Shown one piece after another: positions 27,308-36,300 of a stretch of DNA of 64,000 bases; the stretch's first letter is position 1, and every line of letters starts with the position of its first letter. The stretch lies in NCBI GenBank assembly GCA_024103385.1, contig JAGFIT010000022.1, positions 1 to 64,000 of the forward strand. The letters are read 5' to 3'. Both the position numbers and the translations under genes were made by a program. Under the pieces are notes generated by a model, which was not told the origin of the DNA, made no database searches, and saw only the letters and a program-made list of their open reading frames with translations. This DNA comes from Vicingus serpentipes (GTDB lineage Bacteria > Bacteroidota > Bacteroidia > Flavobacteriales_E > Vicingaceae).

Positions 27308-27915
27308 TATTTTATAGTAATTAGCGGTAAAATGGTTTTTAGAATTACATTAACAGACTCTTCAACTGACTGGTGAGCTGTTTTTACATTAATAGCCGGA
27401 TTTGTGGGTGCTTCAAAAGGAGCATCAATTCCTGTGAAATTTTTAATTTCGCCTGCTCTCGCTTTTTTATAAAGCCCTTTTACATCTCGTTGTTCGCAAA
27501 TCTCTATAGGAGTGTTTACAAAAACTTCTACAAAATTTTCTGCTCCAATAATTTTTTTTGCCTGCTCTCTAATTGCAACCGTTGGACTTACAAAACAGTT
27601 TAAGGTAATAATACCACAATTTAGAAACAGTTTAGAAACTTCTGAAATTCTTCTAATATTTTCTATTCTATCTTCTTCAGAAAACCCTAAATTGTTATTG
27701 ATTCCTGTCCTCACGTTATCCCCATCTAAAATCTGTGTCAAAAACCCTTTTTCATTCAACGCTTGTTCTAGCGCAATAGCAATCGTAGTCTTTCCTGATC
27801 CTGAAAGCCCTGTAAACCATATAACAATAGATTTTTGTTGCAGTAACGATTCTTTATCTTTTCTTTGTAAAATCCTATTAAAAACAGGATGTATATTATT
27901 TTGATTCTCTTGCAT
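27307..27915 (-). CDS. cysC: Adenylyl-sulfate kinase
   Basis: This 202-residue kinase turns APS into PAPS. It has NIHPVFNRILQRKDKESLL at the start, the P loop GLSGSGKT (36-43), LDGDNVRTGINNNLGFS, SPTVAIREQAK and FTGIDAPFEAP. PAPS serves sulfate reduction or sulfation. cysQ, which disposes of PAP, is nearby on the opposite strand, but no sulfate adenylyltransferase or PAPS reductase is in this window. Its promoter overlaps the beginning of deoC, and the leader would be only a few bases long. Confidence 0.96.
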   Translation of the reverse strand: MQENQNNIHPVFNRILQRKDKESLLQQKSIVIWFTGLSGSGKTTIAIALEQALNEKGFLTQILDGDNVRTGINNNLGFSEEDRIENIRRISEVSKLFLNCGIITLNCFVSPTVAIREQAKKIIGAENFVEVFVNTPIEICEQRDVKGLYKKARAGEIKNFTGIDAPFEAPTNPAINVKTAHQSVEESVNVILKTILPLITIK

Positions 27916-27922
27916 AACAAAA

Positions 27923-27951
27923 CAAAATTAATAATTATATAATTGCCTCAA
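27923..27951 (-). promoter_or_regulatory. Promoter for cysC overlapping the start of deoC
   Basis: On the minus strand TTG (27951-27949), 18 bp, then TAATTTTG (27930-27923). The -7 box matches TAnnTTTG fully. The -33 box lies inside the first codons of the deoC frame. Transcription of cysC would start near 27917, two or three bases before its ATG. Confidence 0.5.
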
Positions 27952-28863
27952 TTGATTTCAATTACAAACATAAAAGATATCCCCAGCTTAAGCGCTAGTT
28001 TTCATTTTAAGGAAGATTATTCTGCTGAAATCAACGCTATACACTCAACAAAAAACAGCTTCAACGACTCTTTATCTACATTAACACTTCTTTTTAGCTT
28101 ACTTGATCTTACCTCTTTAGAAGGTAGTGATAATAATACAAAGATTGAACGCCTATGTGATAAAGTGCTTGCATTAGATGCTGTACCTGATATTCCATCT
28201 ATTGCTGCTATTTGTGTTTACTCTCCTTTTGGAAAATTGGTAGCTAATAAACTAAAAAACACCTCTATACAAACTGCTTGTGTTGCTGGTGCCTTTCCTA
28301 GTGGACAATCTCCTATTGAAATTAAGCTACAAGAAATTGAATGGATAATTCAGCAAGGAGTTACAGAAATTGACGTGGTTATTTCTAGAGGGAAATTAAT
28401 TGCTGGTTATTATCAAGAAGTTTTTAATGAAATGATAGCCATCCGATCAGTAGCAAAAAATGTTACTTTGAAGGTAATTATTGAATCTGGTGAATTGCAA
28501 ACTGCTAAAAACATAAGAATTGCAAGTGACATCGCAATGTATGCTGGAGCCGATTTCATTAAAACTTCAACAGGAAAAATAGCTGAAGGAGCTACTTACC
28601 CTACTGTTTATATTATGCTCCACGCCATTAAAGACTTTCATAAAGCTACAGGAAGAAAAGTAGGATTAAAACCTGCCGGGGGGATATCCACCGTAGAAAT
28701 CGCAAGAAATTACCTAATTTTGACCGAACAAATTTTAGGTCGAAAATGGATAAACAATCAATTGCTAAGATTTGGTGCTAGTCAATTAGCAAACACGATT
28801 TTATATCAGTTAGCTACGCCATTAAACAACCCACAATTGATTAATTACTTTAAGAATGAGTGA
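27943..28863 (+). CDS. deoC: Deoxyribose-phosphate aldolase
   Basis: This 306-residue aldolase cleaves 2-deoxyribose-5-phosphate. Asp144 (EIDVV), Lys207 in FIKTSTGK (the Schiff-base lysine) and Lys243 in GLKPAGGI are present. It is of the longer form (about 300 residues, as in animals), not the 220-260 of many bacteria. There is no ATG: the frame begins with TTG at 27943, right after an in-frame stop, or with TTG at 27952. The start region overlaps the cysC promoter. DUF2061 overlaps its end by 8 bp. Confidence 0.93.
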   Translation: MPQLISITNIKDIPSLSASFHFKEDYSAEINAIHSTKNSFNDSLSTLTLLFSLLDLTSLEGSDNNTKIERLCDKVLALDAVPDIPSIAAICVYSPFGKLVANKLKNTSIQTACVAGAFPSGQSPIEIKLQEIEWIIQQGVTEIDVVISRGKLIAGYYQEVFNEMIAIRSVAKNVTLKVIIESGELQTAKNIRIASDIAMYAGADFIKTSTGKIAEGATYPTVYIMLHAIKDFHKATGRKVGLKPAGGISTVEIARNYLILTEQILGRKWINNQLLRFGASQLANTILYQLATPLNNPQLINYFKNE

Positions 28864-29287
28864 AGATTTTCTAATAAAAAGACACCTCGCTAAAACCATC
28901 ACTTGGCGTATAGTAGGCTCTATCGATACGATGATTATTGGATGGATAGTTTCTGGAAACCATCTAATAGGTTTATCTATTGGAGGTACAGAAGTAATTA
29001 CTAAAATGGTTCTTTATTTTTTACATGAAAGAGCTTGGTTAAAATATGGCTATAAAAGGGATTCACAAGGTAAAAGAAAAGAGATGTCTAGAAAAAGGCA
29101 TATTGCAAAAACTTTTACCTGGAGAATTGTGGGAACAATAGACACAATGGTATTAGCTTGGTTAATAGCTGGAGATCCTATGGTAGGATTAAAAGTAGGG
29201 GGAATTGAAGTGGTTACTAAAATGATATTGTATTATCTCCACGAACGACTCTGGTATAAATTTGATTTTGGAATAGATAAAAAATAA
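28856..29287 (+). CDS. Tandem DUF2061 membrane protein
   Basis: This 143-residue protein has two copies of one domain, residues 8-68 and 77-138. Both have RHxAKTxTWRIVGxxDT, a hydrophobic stretch, and GGxEVxTKMxLYxLHERxWxK. Each copy should give two short membrane helices. DUF2061 is often linked with sulfate-assimilation genes, and here it sits between deoC and cysQ and opposite cysC. That link is known for the family; its function is not. The 8-bp overlap with deoC and 3-bp gap to cysQ show one operon. Confidence 0.9.
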   Translation: MSEDFLIKRHLAKTITWRIVGSIDTMIIGWIVSGNHLIGLSIGGTEVITKMVLYFLHERAWLKYGYKRDSQGKRKEMSRKRHIAKTFTWRIVGTIDTMVLAWLIAGDPMVGLKVGGIEVVTKMILYYLHERLWYKFDFGIDKK

Positions 29288-29290
29288 AAA

Positions 29291-30082
29291 ATGGATAGAA
29301 AAAAATTATTGCTAGAAGCGATAAATGCTGCACTGAAGGGTGGAGAAGAAATTTTAAGTGTATATGATTCTGAATTTGCAGTAGAACATAAAGATGACAA
29401 ATCTCCTTTAACTGAGGCTGACAAAAGAGCACATATTGCTATTACAAAACACTTAACAGCTACAGGATTACCTATATTAAGTGAGGAAGGAAAAGCAATG
29501 GAATATTCCGAAAGAAAAAATTGGAAGCAATTTTGGATGGTAGATCCACTTGATGGCACTAAAGAATTCGTAAAAAGAAATGGAGAGTTTACAGTAAATA
29601 TTGCACTTATTGAAGATGGTCATTCAACCATGGGAGTAATTTACGTACCTGTAACTAAAGAGCTTTACTTTGCAGATGATAAAGCTCACAAAGTTGAAAA
29701 TTTTAATTCTGCTGCTAATAGTTTAGAAGAGCTAATTGACAGATCTACTCAACTTCCTGTTGCGCAAAATAGAACTAATTATATTGTGGTTGGCAGCCGC
29801 TCTCATATGAGTGAAGAAACCGAAGCGTTTATTAATGAACAAAAAGAAAAGCACCAAAAAGTAGATATTCTTTCTAAGGGAAGTTCTTTAAAATTGTGTA
29901 TGGTTGCTGAAGGGAAAGCAGATGCTTACCCCCGTTTTGCTCCTACTATGGAATGGGATACCGCAGCAGGTCAAGCAATTGTAAATGGGTCTGGAGCTCA
30001 AGTGATTAATTGGGAAACACAAGAACCTATGCTTTATAATAAAGAGAATTTATTAAACTCCTGGTTTTTAGTGAAACGTTAG
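29291..30082 (+). CDS. cysQ: 3'(2'),5'-bisphosphate nucleotidase (PAP phosphatase)
   Basis: This 263-residue member of the inositol-monophosphatase fold removes the 3' phosphate from PAP. The metal-binding DPLDGTKEF (85-93), SEEG (64-67) and the C-terminal PTMEWDTAAGQAI are all present. It partners the CysC kinase nearby. It is the last gene of the deoC unit and is followed by a strong bidirectional terminator shared with rplI. Confidence 0.95.
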   Translation: MDRKKLLLEAINAALKGGEEILSVYDSEFAVEHKDDKSPLTEADKRAHIAITKHLTATGLPILSEEGKAMEYSERKNWKQFWMVDPLDGTKEFVKRNGEFTVNIALIEDGHSTMGVIYVPVTKELYFADDKAHKVENFNSAANSLEELIDRSTQLPVAQNRTNYIVVGSRSHMSEETEAFINEQKEKHQKVDILSKGSSLKLCMVAEGKADAYPRFAPTMEWDTAAGQAIVNGSGAQVINWETQEPMLYNKENLLNSWFLVKR

Positions 30083-30097
30083 TTTATTAACTAAAAT

Positions 30098-30127
30098 AAA
30101 AAAAGGGAACTAAGCTTCCCTTTTTTT
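30098..30127. terminator. Bidirectional terminator between cysQ and rplI
   Basis: A-rich arm AAAAAAAGGGAA (30098-30109) pairs perfectly with TTCCCTTTTTTT (30116-30127) around loop CTAAGC. Both directions have a T run after the G/C core, so it serves cysQ from the left and rplI from the right. Confidence 0.88.
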
Positions 30128-30170
30128 ATTTTAACACGTTGATATTAAATAAACACCCAATTAAGGGTTT

Positions 30171-30620
30171 TTATTTTTCAGCAACTACTTCAAACTTAAT
30201 GGTAGCAGCAACATCTTTATGTAGTCTAACATCTGCTTCGTAGTTCCCTAATGATTTGATTTGCTCACCTCTAATTTTAATATATTTTCTATCAACAGTA
30301 TGACCTAGCTTTTCAACTGCTTCTGCAATTTGAATAGTGTTAATAGATCCAAAGATTTTTCCTTTTTCTCCTGCTTTCGCTTCCACCTTAACAACCATCT
30401 CATTTAAAGCTGCTGCTGTTTTTAAAGCTGCATCTTTTGTTTTTGCGTCTTTAACAGCTCTTTGTTTTAAGTTTTCTTCTAAAACCTTAACTGCTGATTT
30501 AGTAGCCAAACTAGCTACACCTCTAGGAATTAAAAAATTTCTACCGTATCCGTTCTTAACTTCAACAATTTCATCCTTAAATCCTAAATTCTCTATATTT
30601 TCTTTTAATATTATTTTCAT
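30171..30620 (-). CDS. rplI: Ribosomal protein bL9
   Basis: The 149-residue large-subunit protein has the N-terminal domain MKIILKENIENLGFKDEIV with KNGYGRNFLIPRGVA, a central helix and the C-terminal domain beginning FGSINTIQIAEAV. It is the usual length. It is the last of rpsF-rpsR-rplI and ends near the shared terminator. Confidence 0.99.
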   Translation of the reverse strand: MKIILKENIENLGFKDEIVEVKNGYGRNFLIPRGVASLATKSAVKVLEENLKQRAVKDAKTKDAALKTAAALNEMVVKVEAKAGEKGKIFGSINTIQIAEAVEKLGHTVDRKYIKIRGEQIKSLGNYEADVRLHKDVAATIKFEVVAEK

Positions 30621-30636
30621 CTCTAAGTCCTCCTAA

Positions 30637-30906
30637 TTATTTAAGCATATCTGCCACATATGGCATTAAAGCTAAGTGCCTTGCTCTTTTAACAGCCTGA
30701 GCTACTTTTCTTTGGTATTTTAATGATGTACCAGTAATTCTTCTTGGTAATAATTTCCCTTGCTCGTTAACAAATTGTAATAAGAATTTTTCGTCTTTAT
30801 AATCGATGTACTTAATTCTATTTTTTTGGAATCTACAATATTTCTCTCTTGCCAATTCAATATTAGGGGGAGTTAAATATCTAATTTCTGATGTATTCTC
30901 AGCCAT
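30637..30906 (-). CDS. rpsR: Ribosomal protein bS18
   Basis: The 89-residue small-subunit protein has [17 protein letters not shown], then [33 protein letters not shown] (read as pattern), the core of bS18. It pairs with bS6 in the ribosome. The spacing to rpsF is 26 bp and to rplI 16 bp. Confidence 0.99.
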   Translation of the reverse strand: MAENTSEIRYLTPPNIELAREKYCRFQKNRIKYIDYKDEKFLLQFVNEQGKLLPRRITGTSLKYQRKVAQAVKRARHLALMPYVADMLK

Positions 30907-30932
30907 GATTTCTGAATTTTAATGTGTTTAAC

Positions 30933-31271
30933 TTAATCTTTTTTAGTTCTGTTCTTTCTAGATTCTACGAAAGCGATTGCGTGCTTGTCTAAAGAAACAG
31001 TTAAGAAACGCATTACCTTCTCGTCTCTTTTTAAGTTTATTTCCATATTAGCAATTAAATCCCCTTCTGCTTCATACTCAAACAAATGGTAAAAACCAGT
31101 TGATTTTTTTTGAATTGGGTAGGCCAATTTCTTTAATCCCCAATCTTCTTCATGCATGAGTTTAGCCCCACCATCTTTCAAAGACTTTTTAAATTTTACA
31201 ACTGTCTCCTTTACCTGATCTGCAGATAAAACGGGAGTTAAAATGAAGACAGTTTCATAACGTTTTGTCAT
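30933..31271 (-). CDS. rpsF: Ribosomal protein bS6
   Basis: The 112-residue protein has TKRYETVFILTPVLS at the start, DWGLKKLAYPIQKKSTGFYH in the middle, and a basic C-terminus ESRKNRTKKD. An upstream TTG at 31277 adds two residues, but the ATG at 31271 matches the family start. It heads the operon and follows a perfect-consensus promoter by about 40 bp. Confidence 0.98.
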   Translation of the reverse strand: MTKRYETVFILTPVLSADQVKETVVKFKKSLKDGGAKLMHEEDWGLKKLAYPIQKKSTGFYHLFEYEAEGDLIANMEINLKRDEKVMRFLTVSLDKHAIAFVESRKNRTKKD

Positions 31272-31316
31272 TTCCAATTAATTTTTAATTAAACAATTTT
31301 CCTTAAAAAAGGACGG

Positions 31317-31347
31317 CAAATGTAGTGAAAATAAATTGATTAGCAAA
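31317..31347 (-). promoter_or_regulatory. Consensus promoter for rpsF-rpsR-rplI
   Basis: On the minus strand TTTG (31347-31344), 19 bp, TACATTTG (31324-31317): a full match to the Bacteroidota consensus. The start would be near 31310, leaving a leader of about 40 nt. Confidence 0.88.
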
Positions 31348-31524
31348 TACTTATTTAACTGTTATAACAATTCTTTAACAAATATTCTTTTCCCTTTACT
31401 CCATCATTAATTTTTACCTGTTAATTGAAGCACTTATTTTGTTGAAATTATATCAATTATTACAAAAATTTGCTAACCAAAATCCATTATATTTGTTACT
31501 CTTTAATAAACAGTTGAGTCGCTA

Positions 31525-33315
31525 ATGGAAAATTTTATTGTTTCTGCACGGAAATACAGGCCCACCACATTTGATACTGTGGTTGGTCAGAAATCAATTA
31601 CAGAAACATTAAAAAATGCCATTAAAAGTAATCATGTAGCACAAGCTTTTTTATTTACAGGACCGAGAGGAGTTGGTAAAACCACTTGTGCACGAATTTT
31701 AGCAAAAACAATCAATTGCTTCAGTATTACCGAAAACATTGAAGCTTGTAACGAGTGTGAATCTTGTAAATCCTTTAATGAAGGTCGCTCACTAAATATT
31801 TATGAATTAGATGCTGCATCCAATAATTCTGTTGATGACATTAGAGGCTTAATTGAACAAGTGCGATTTGCACCTCAAATAGGTACACATAAAGTTTACA
31901 TTATTGATGAGGTACACATGTTGTCTCAAGCTGCATTTAATGCATTTCTTAAAACACTTGAAGAACCCCCTAAACATGCTATTTTTATTTTAGCAACCAC
32001 AGAAAAACATAAAATTATTCCTACTATACTCTCTCGTTGTCAGGTTTTTGATTTTAATCGAATTCAAATTGATGACATAGCAAACCTTCTTGCTCAAATT
32101 GCAACTAAAGAGAATATTACTGCGGAAATAGATGGGTTGCATATTATTGCACAAAAAGCAGATGGAGCACTGAGAGATGCGCTTTCTATGTTTGATCAAA
32201 TAGTTAGCTTCTCAGGAAATAATATTGCTTACCAACAGGTAATAGACAATTTAAATATTTTAGATTATGATTATTACTTTAATATTACGGATGCTATCTT
32301 AAAACAAGATATATCTTCTTCTCTTTTAACTTTTAATGAAATTTTAGACCATGGTTTTGATGGACACAATTTTATTAATGGGTTAGCGGAACATTTCAGA
32401 AACTTATTGGTTTGTCAAGACCAAGCTACTATAAAACTCATAGAAGTTGGCGCTAATATTAAAGAAAGATACTTACAACAAGCAAAAGGAGCTGATATTA
32501 ACAATTTAGTTCAAGCGTTAGATATAACTGCTAAAACTGACGTACAATATAAAAGCAGTAAAAATCAACGCTTATTAGTAGAGGTAATGTTAATGCAATT
32601 ATGTTCTTTAGGAAATTCCTTAGAAAAAAAAAAGCCCATAATTAATCTTCCTTTTAATTCTCCTAGCAAAATTGAACCTCAGCAAGGAATTCCTGTTTAT
32701 AAAAAACAATCTGCTGCTGTTACTACTCTAAAAGAGCCCAAAGAAATTATCAAGACTTCCTCTAAAACAACTGAACAACCTCCGAAAGATGAAGTTAAAC
32801 CAACAAAAGAGAGCAAAACAGACACAGTTATTGCTCCGCTGTTAACTCCTGAAAATTTAATTTTAGCTAATTCCATTTCGATTAATAAAGAAATCATTAC
32901 TCAAAAGAAAAACAATGAGCCTTCTAAAGACCAACCACAAAAATTATTTGAGCCTTTTACCATTTCTCAATTTGAGAAAAAATGGCATGCATATAAACTC
33001 ACATTAAGAGAAAAAGGAAAAGCAAGCTTAGTTACCGTTTTTGAAGAAACCCCAAATATTGAGGATAATACCATCCGATTATTAATTGAAAACAAAGCGC
33101 TAGAAGACGAATTCAATTACTATAAAGCTGATTTCTTAGAATTTATTCGAAAAGAATTAAAAAACTATGCCATTCAAGTTGAAACCCAAATCAATAAAAA
33201 TTTTAAAGCGAAAAAAGCATACACCCCTCAAGAAAAATTTGCGAAAATGAGTGAGAAAAATCCCAGTTTGGTAACACTCAAACAAAAATTGGATATGGAT
33301 ATTGGCTACTCTTAA
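31525..33315 (+). CDS. dnaX: DNA polymerase III subunit gamma/tau
   Basis: The 596-residue clamp-loader ATPase has the P loop GPRGVGKT (46-53), a zinc site with four cysteines (C65, C75, C78, C81), DEVHMLSQAAFNAFLKTLEEPP (DEx box) and the lid region. After about residue 365 there is a low-complexity lysine/proline/threonine-rich linker up to about 470, then a C-terminal domain. A -7 element TATATTTG (31488-31495) with a TTG 15 bp before it is the likely promoter. It diverges from rpsF and its stop is 5 bp from that of the next, convergent gene. Confidence 0.97.
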   Translation: MENFIVSARKYRPTTFDTVVGQKSITETLKNAIKSNHVAQAFLFTGPRGVGKTTCARILAKTINCFSITENIEACNECESCKSFNEGRSLNIYELDAASNNSVDDIRGLIEQVRFAPQIGTHKVYIIDEVHMLSQAAFNAFLKTLEEPPKHAIFILATTEKHKIIPTILSRCQVFDFNRIQIDDIANLLAQIATKENITAEIDGLHIIAQKADGALRDALSMFDQIVSFSGNNIAYQQVIDNLNILDYDYYFNITDAILKQDISSSLLTFNEILDHGFDGHNFINGLAEHFRNLLVCQDQATIKLIEVGANIKERYLQQAKGADINNLVQALDITAKTDVQYKSSKNQRLLVEVMLMQLCSLGNSLEKKKPIINLPFNSPSKIEPQQGIPVYKKQSAAVTTLKEPKEIIKTSSKTTEQPPKDEVKPTKESKTDTVIAPLLTPENLILANSISINKEIITQKKNNEPSKDQPQKLFEPFTISQFEKKWHAYKLTLREKGKASLVTVFEETPNIEDNTIRLLIENKALEDEFNYYKADFLEFIRKELKNYAIQVETQINKNFKAKKAYTPQEKFAKMSEKNPSLVTLKQKLDMDIGYS

Positions 33316-33320
33316 TCTGT

Positions 33321-36300
33321 CTATTTAATTACAGTAACCCTTCCAATGTACTGGTGATCTACCCCATAAATATCTTTTAATTCAACCTTCCATACATATA
33401 CATCTTCCTGCACAATATTTCCATTTTTCCCGCCATTCCAACCAGCAAAATAATCATGTGTTTTGTAAATCATTTCTCCCCATCTATCGAATATATACAA
33501 AGTGTAGTGGTCATAATCAATTGCATAACCTTGTGGGATAAAAGCTTCATTTATTCCATCATCATCTGGTGTAAAAGCATTAGGAGCATAAAAGGAGTAA
33601 ACATCTCTTATTACAATAGGTTTAGAAATAGAATCTGTACACCCATATATATTTTCTACTCTTAACCAAACCAAATAACTCCCTGTATCGGTATACTCAT
33701 GTCTTGGGTGCTGTTCTATTGAGCCTGTAGCATCTCCAAAGTTCCAAAACCATTGATCCGCTCCAAGAGACCTATCAGTAAAAGAAATTAAGGGGGCATA
33801 AATATTTGTTATTGATGGAGTTGCTATGAAGTTCGCATCTGGCATTGGATAAATCTCAACATACGCTATTTTAGTCAATTCGTTAGGGCATCCCTCTGGA
33901 GTTAATACTCGTAATGTTACGTCATATATTCCCGGTTTTGTATAAGTATATGTTATAGATGTATCGTTAGATGTAACTGATCGTCCATCTCCAAAAATCC
34001 ATGTATAGGTATAATTAGAATTATAATCCAATGAGGTATTCCTAAAAGTAGATGTTACAGGAGGACATCCTGGCTGACCTCCGTTAAATGTAGGTTGTGG
34101 AACATAATTAACTCTTACGTTTCTAGTGGTCGTATCAGCGCAGCCTATCGATGTACTCACTATGAGTGTTACCAAATAAGTCCCAGAGTCCTGGTAAAAA
34201 TGTAACGGACTAAATACCATAGATGTGTTTGAAGAACTTGTAGGGTCCCCAAAATTCCAACTATAATTAGCTCCCCCTATAGATGTATTATTAAACACCA
34301 TAGAATTTCCTTCACAAATGCTTCCTGCAGAAAATTTAGCAACAGGTGTTGGATCAACAGTCACCATTACAGTGTCCCAAGAAATACAACCTGCTGCATC
34401 CGTTCCTCTTAAAACATACTCAACGGTAGAGCTTGGTGTAACATTAAAAGTCGTTCCAGAAGAAACTGGCACCGGATTGCCTTTAACAAACCAATCATAA
34501 GTAATAGCATTTCCTCCTGCTTGCAGTTGTGCAGTAACTCCGCTACATATTACCTGATCATTTCCTGCTAAAACAGTTGGAAGAGGATTTAAAGTAATCA
34601 AGACGTCATCCGTATTTACACAACCATTGACATCTGTTACTGTTACTGTATAGGTTGTTGTTGCTGTTGGTGTAACTACTGGATTTGCAATATTAGGATT
34701 ATTCAACCCTGTAATTGGAGACCAGCTATAAGTTACTCCTCCTGTAGCATTTAGGTTTTTAGAGCTTCCCGTACAAATAAAATCGTCTGGCCCTGCACTT
34801 GCGTTAGGTAGAGGGTTTACGGTTACTGTTACATTAGCTGTGTTGATACATCCTTTAGCATCTGTTCCTGTTACTGTGTATGTTGTGGTAGCTGTTGGCG
34901 AAGCTACTGGATTAGCTATATTAGGATTGCTCAAGTTAGTAGTAGGTGTCCACGTGTAAGACACTCCTCCAGAAGCTCCAAGTGTAGTACTTGTTCCTAT
35001 ACAAATAGATGCATTATTCCCTGCATTAATATTAGGCAAAGGATTTACTGTAACAAGGATATCGTCTGTATCTATACACCCATTAGCGTCTGTTACTGTT
35101 ACTGTATAAGTTGTTGTTGCTGTAGGAGAAGCTATAGGGTTTCCTATACTAGGGTTGTTTAAGCCTGTGATAGGAGACCAAGCATAACTAACACCACCTA
35201 ATGCATTTAGGCCTATATTTCCTGCTGGACATATCTCCACATCAGTTCCCGCATTTGCTACTGCTGGTGGATAAACAGTAACAGTAACCATCCCTGTATC
35301 TTGGCACCCTCCAGCATTGCTTGATATTACCGTATATTGTGTAGTAACAGCAGGAGAAGCTACAGGGTTTCCTATATTAGGATTATTCAGCCCCGTAGTA
35401 GGGGTCCATGAGTACGTTGTTCCTCCGGTAGCAGAAAGGGTAGTATTCGTTCCTGGACAAATACCTACATCAGGTCCTACAGTAAGAAAATTAGCCGCAT
35501 TTACCGTAATATTAATATCATCTGAAGCAACACATCCGTTAGCATCAGTAGCTGTTACCGTATATAATGTAGTGGCTGGAGGTGTTGCAATAGGATTAGC
35601 AATATTAGGGTTATTTAACCCTGTTGTTGGAGACCAAGAATAACTAATTCCTCCTGTTGCATTCAATTGTAAGTTTCCCCCTGAACAAACTGATGCATCA
35701 TTTCCAGCAAACACTGTTGGCAAAGGGTTTACAGTAACAGTAACATTGTCTGTGTTTGAACAACCTGTAGCAACATCTGTAACAGTAACAGTATATACTC
35801 TTGTAATCGTTGCTGATGAAATTGGGTTTGGAATATTGGGGTTATTCAATTCAGAAACTGGTGACCATACGTATTGATTTCCTCCCGAAGCGGATAGTTG
35901 TACATTAGATCCTATGCACAAGGAAACATCTGGTCCAGCATTTGCATTAGGTAACGGGTCAACCGTAATAATAGCATCTGCAGAGTCTTTACAGCCATTT
36001 CCATCGACTACCAACACTGTATATGTTGTAGTTGTAGTAGGAAATACAGAGTGAGGCCCTGCTCCGTTAAGAGCTCCGCCATTCCATGAGAAAGTATAGT
36101 TTCCATCCCCTCCAACAGCAGTGGCGTTTATTGGAGTAGCATCTCCATCACAAATTGAAGTGGTTCCTGTTGATGTGACTGTTGGTGAACCAGGCAAAAC
36201 TAGAGTAACTGCTGTATCAGCGGTACACCCATTGTTATCCCTTACCACGATTGTGTAGGGTCCTTGCGCAAGTCCTGTAAACAAACTGGAAGCCTGGTAG

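Noticed and set aside
34560-35990. CRISPR-like regular repeats
   Set aside because: The regularity at about 234 bp is a coding repeat of 78 residues in frame, not short repeats with unique spacers.
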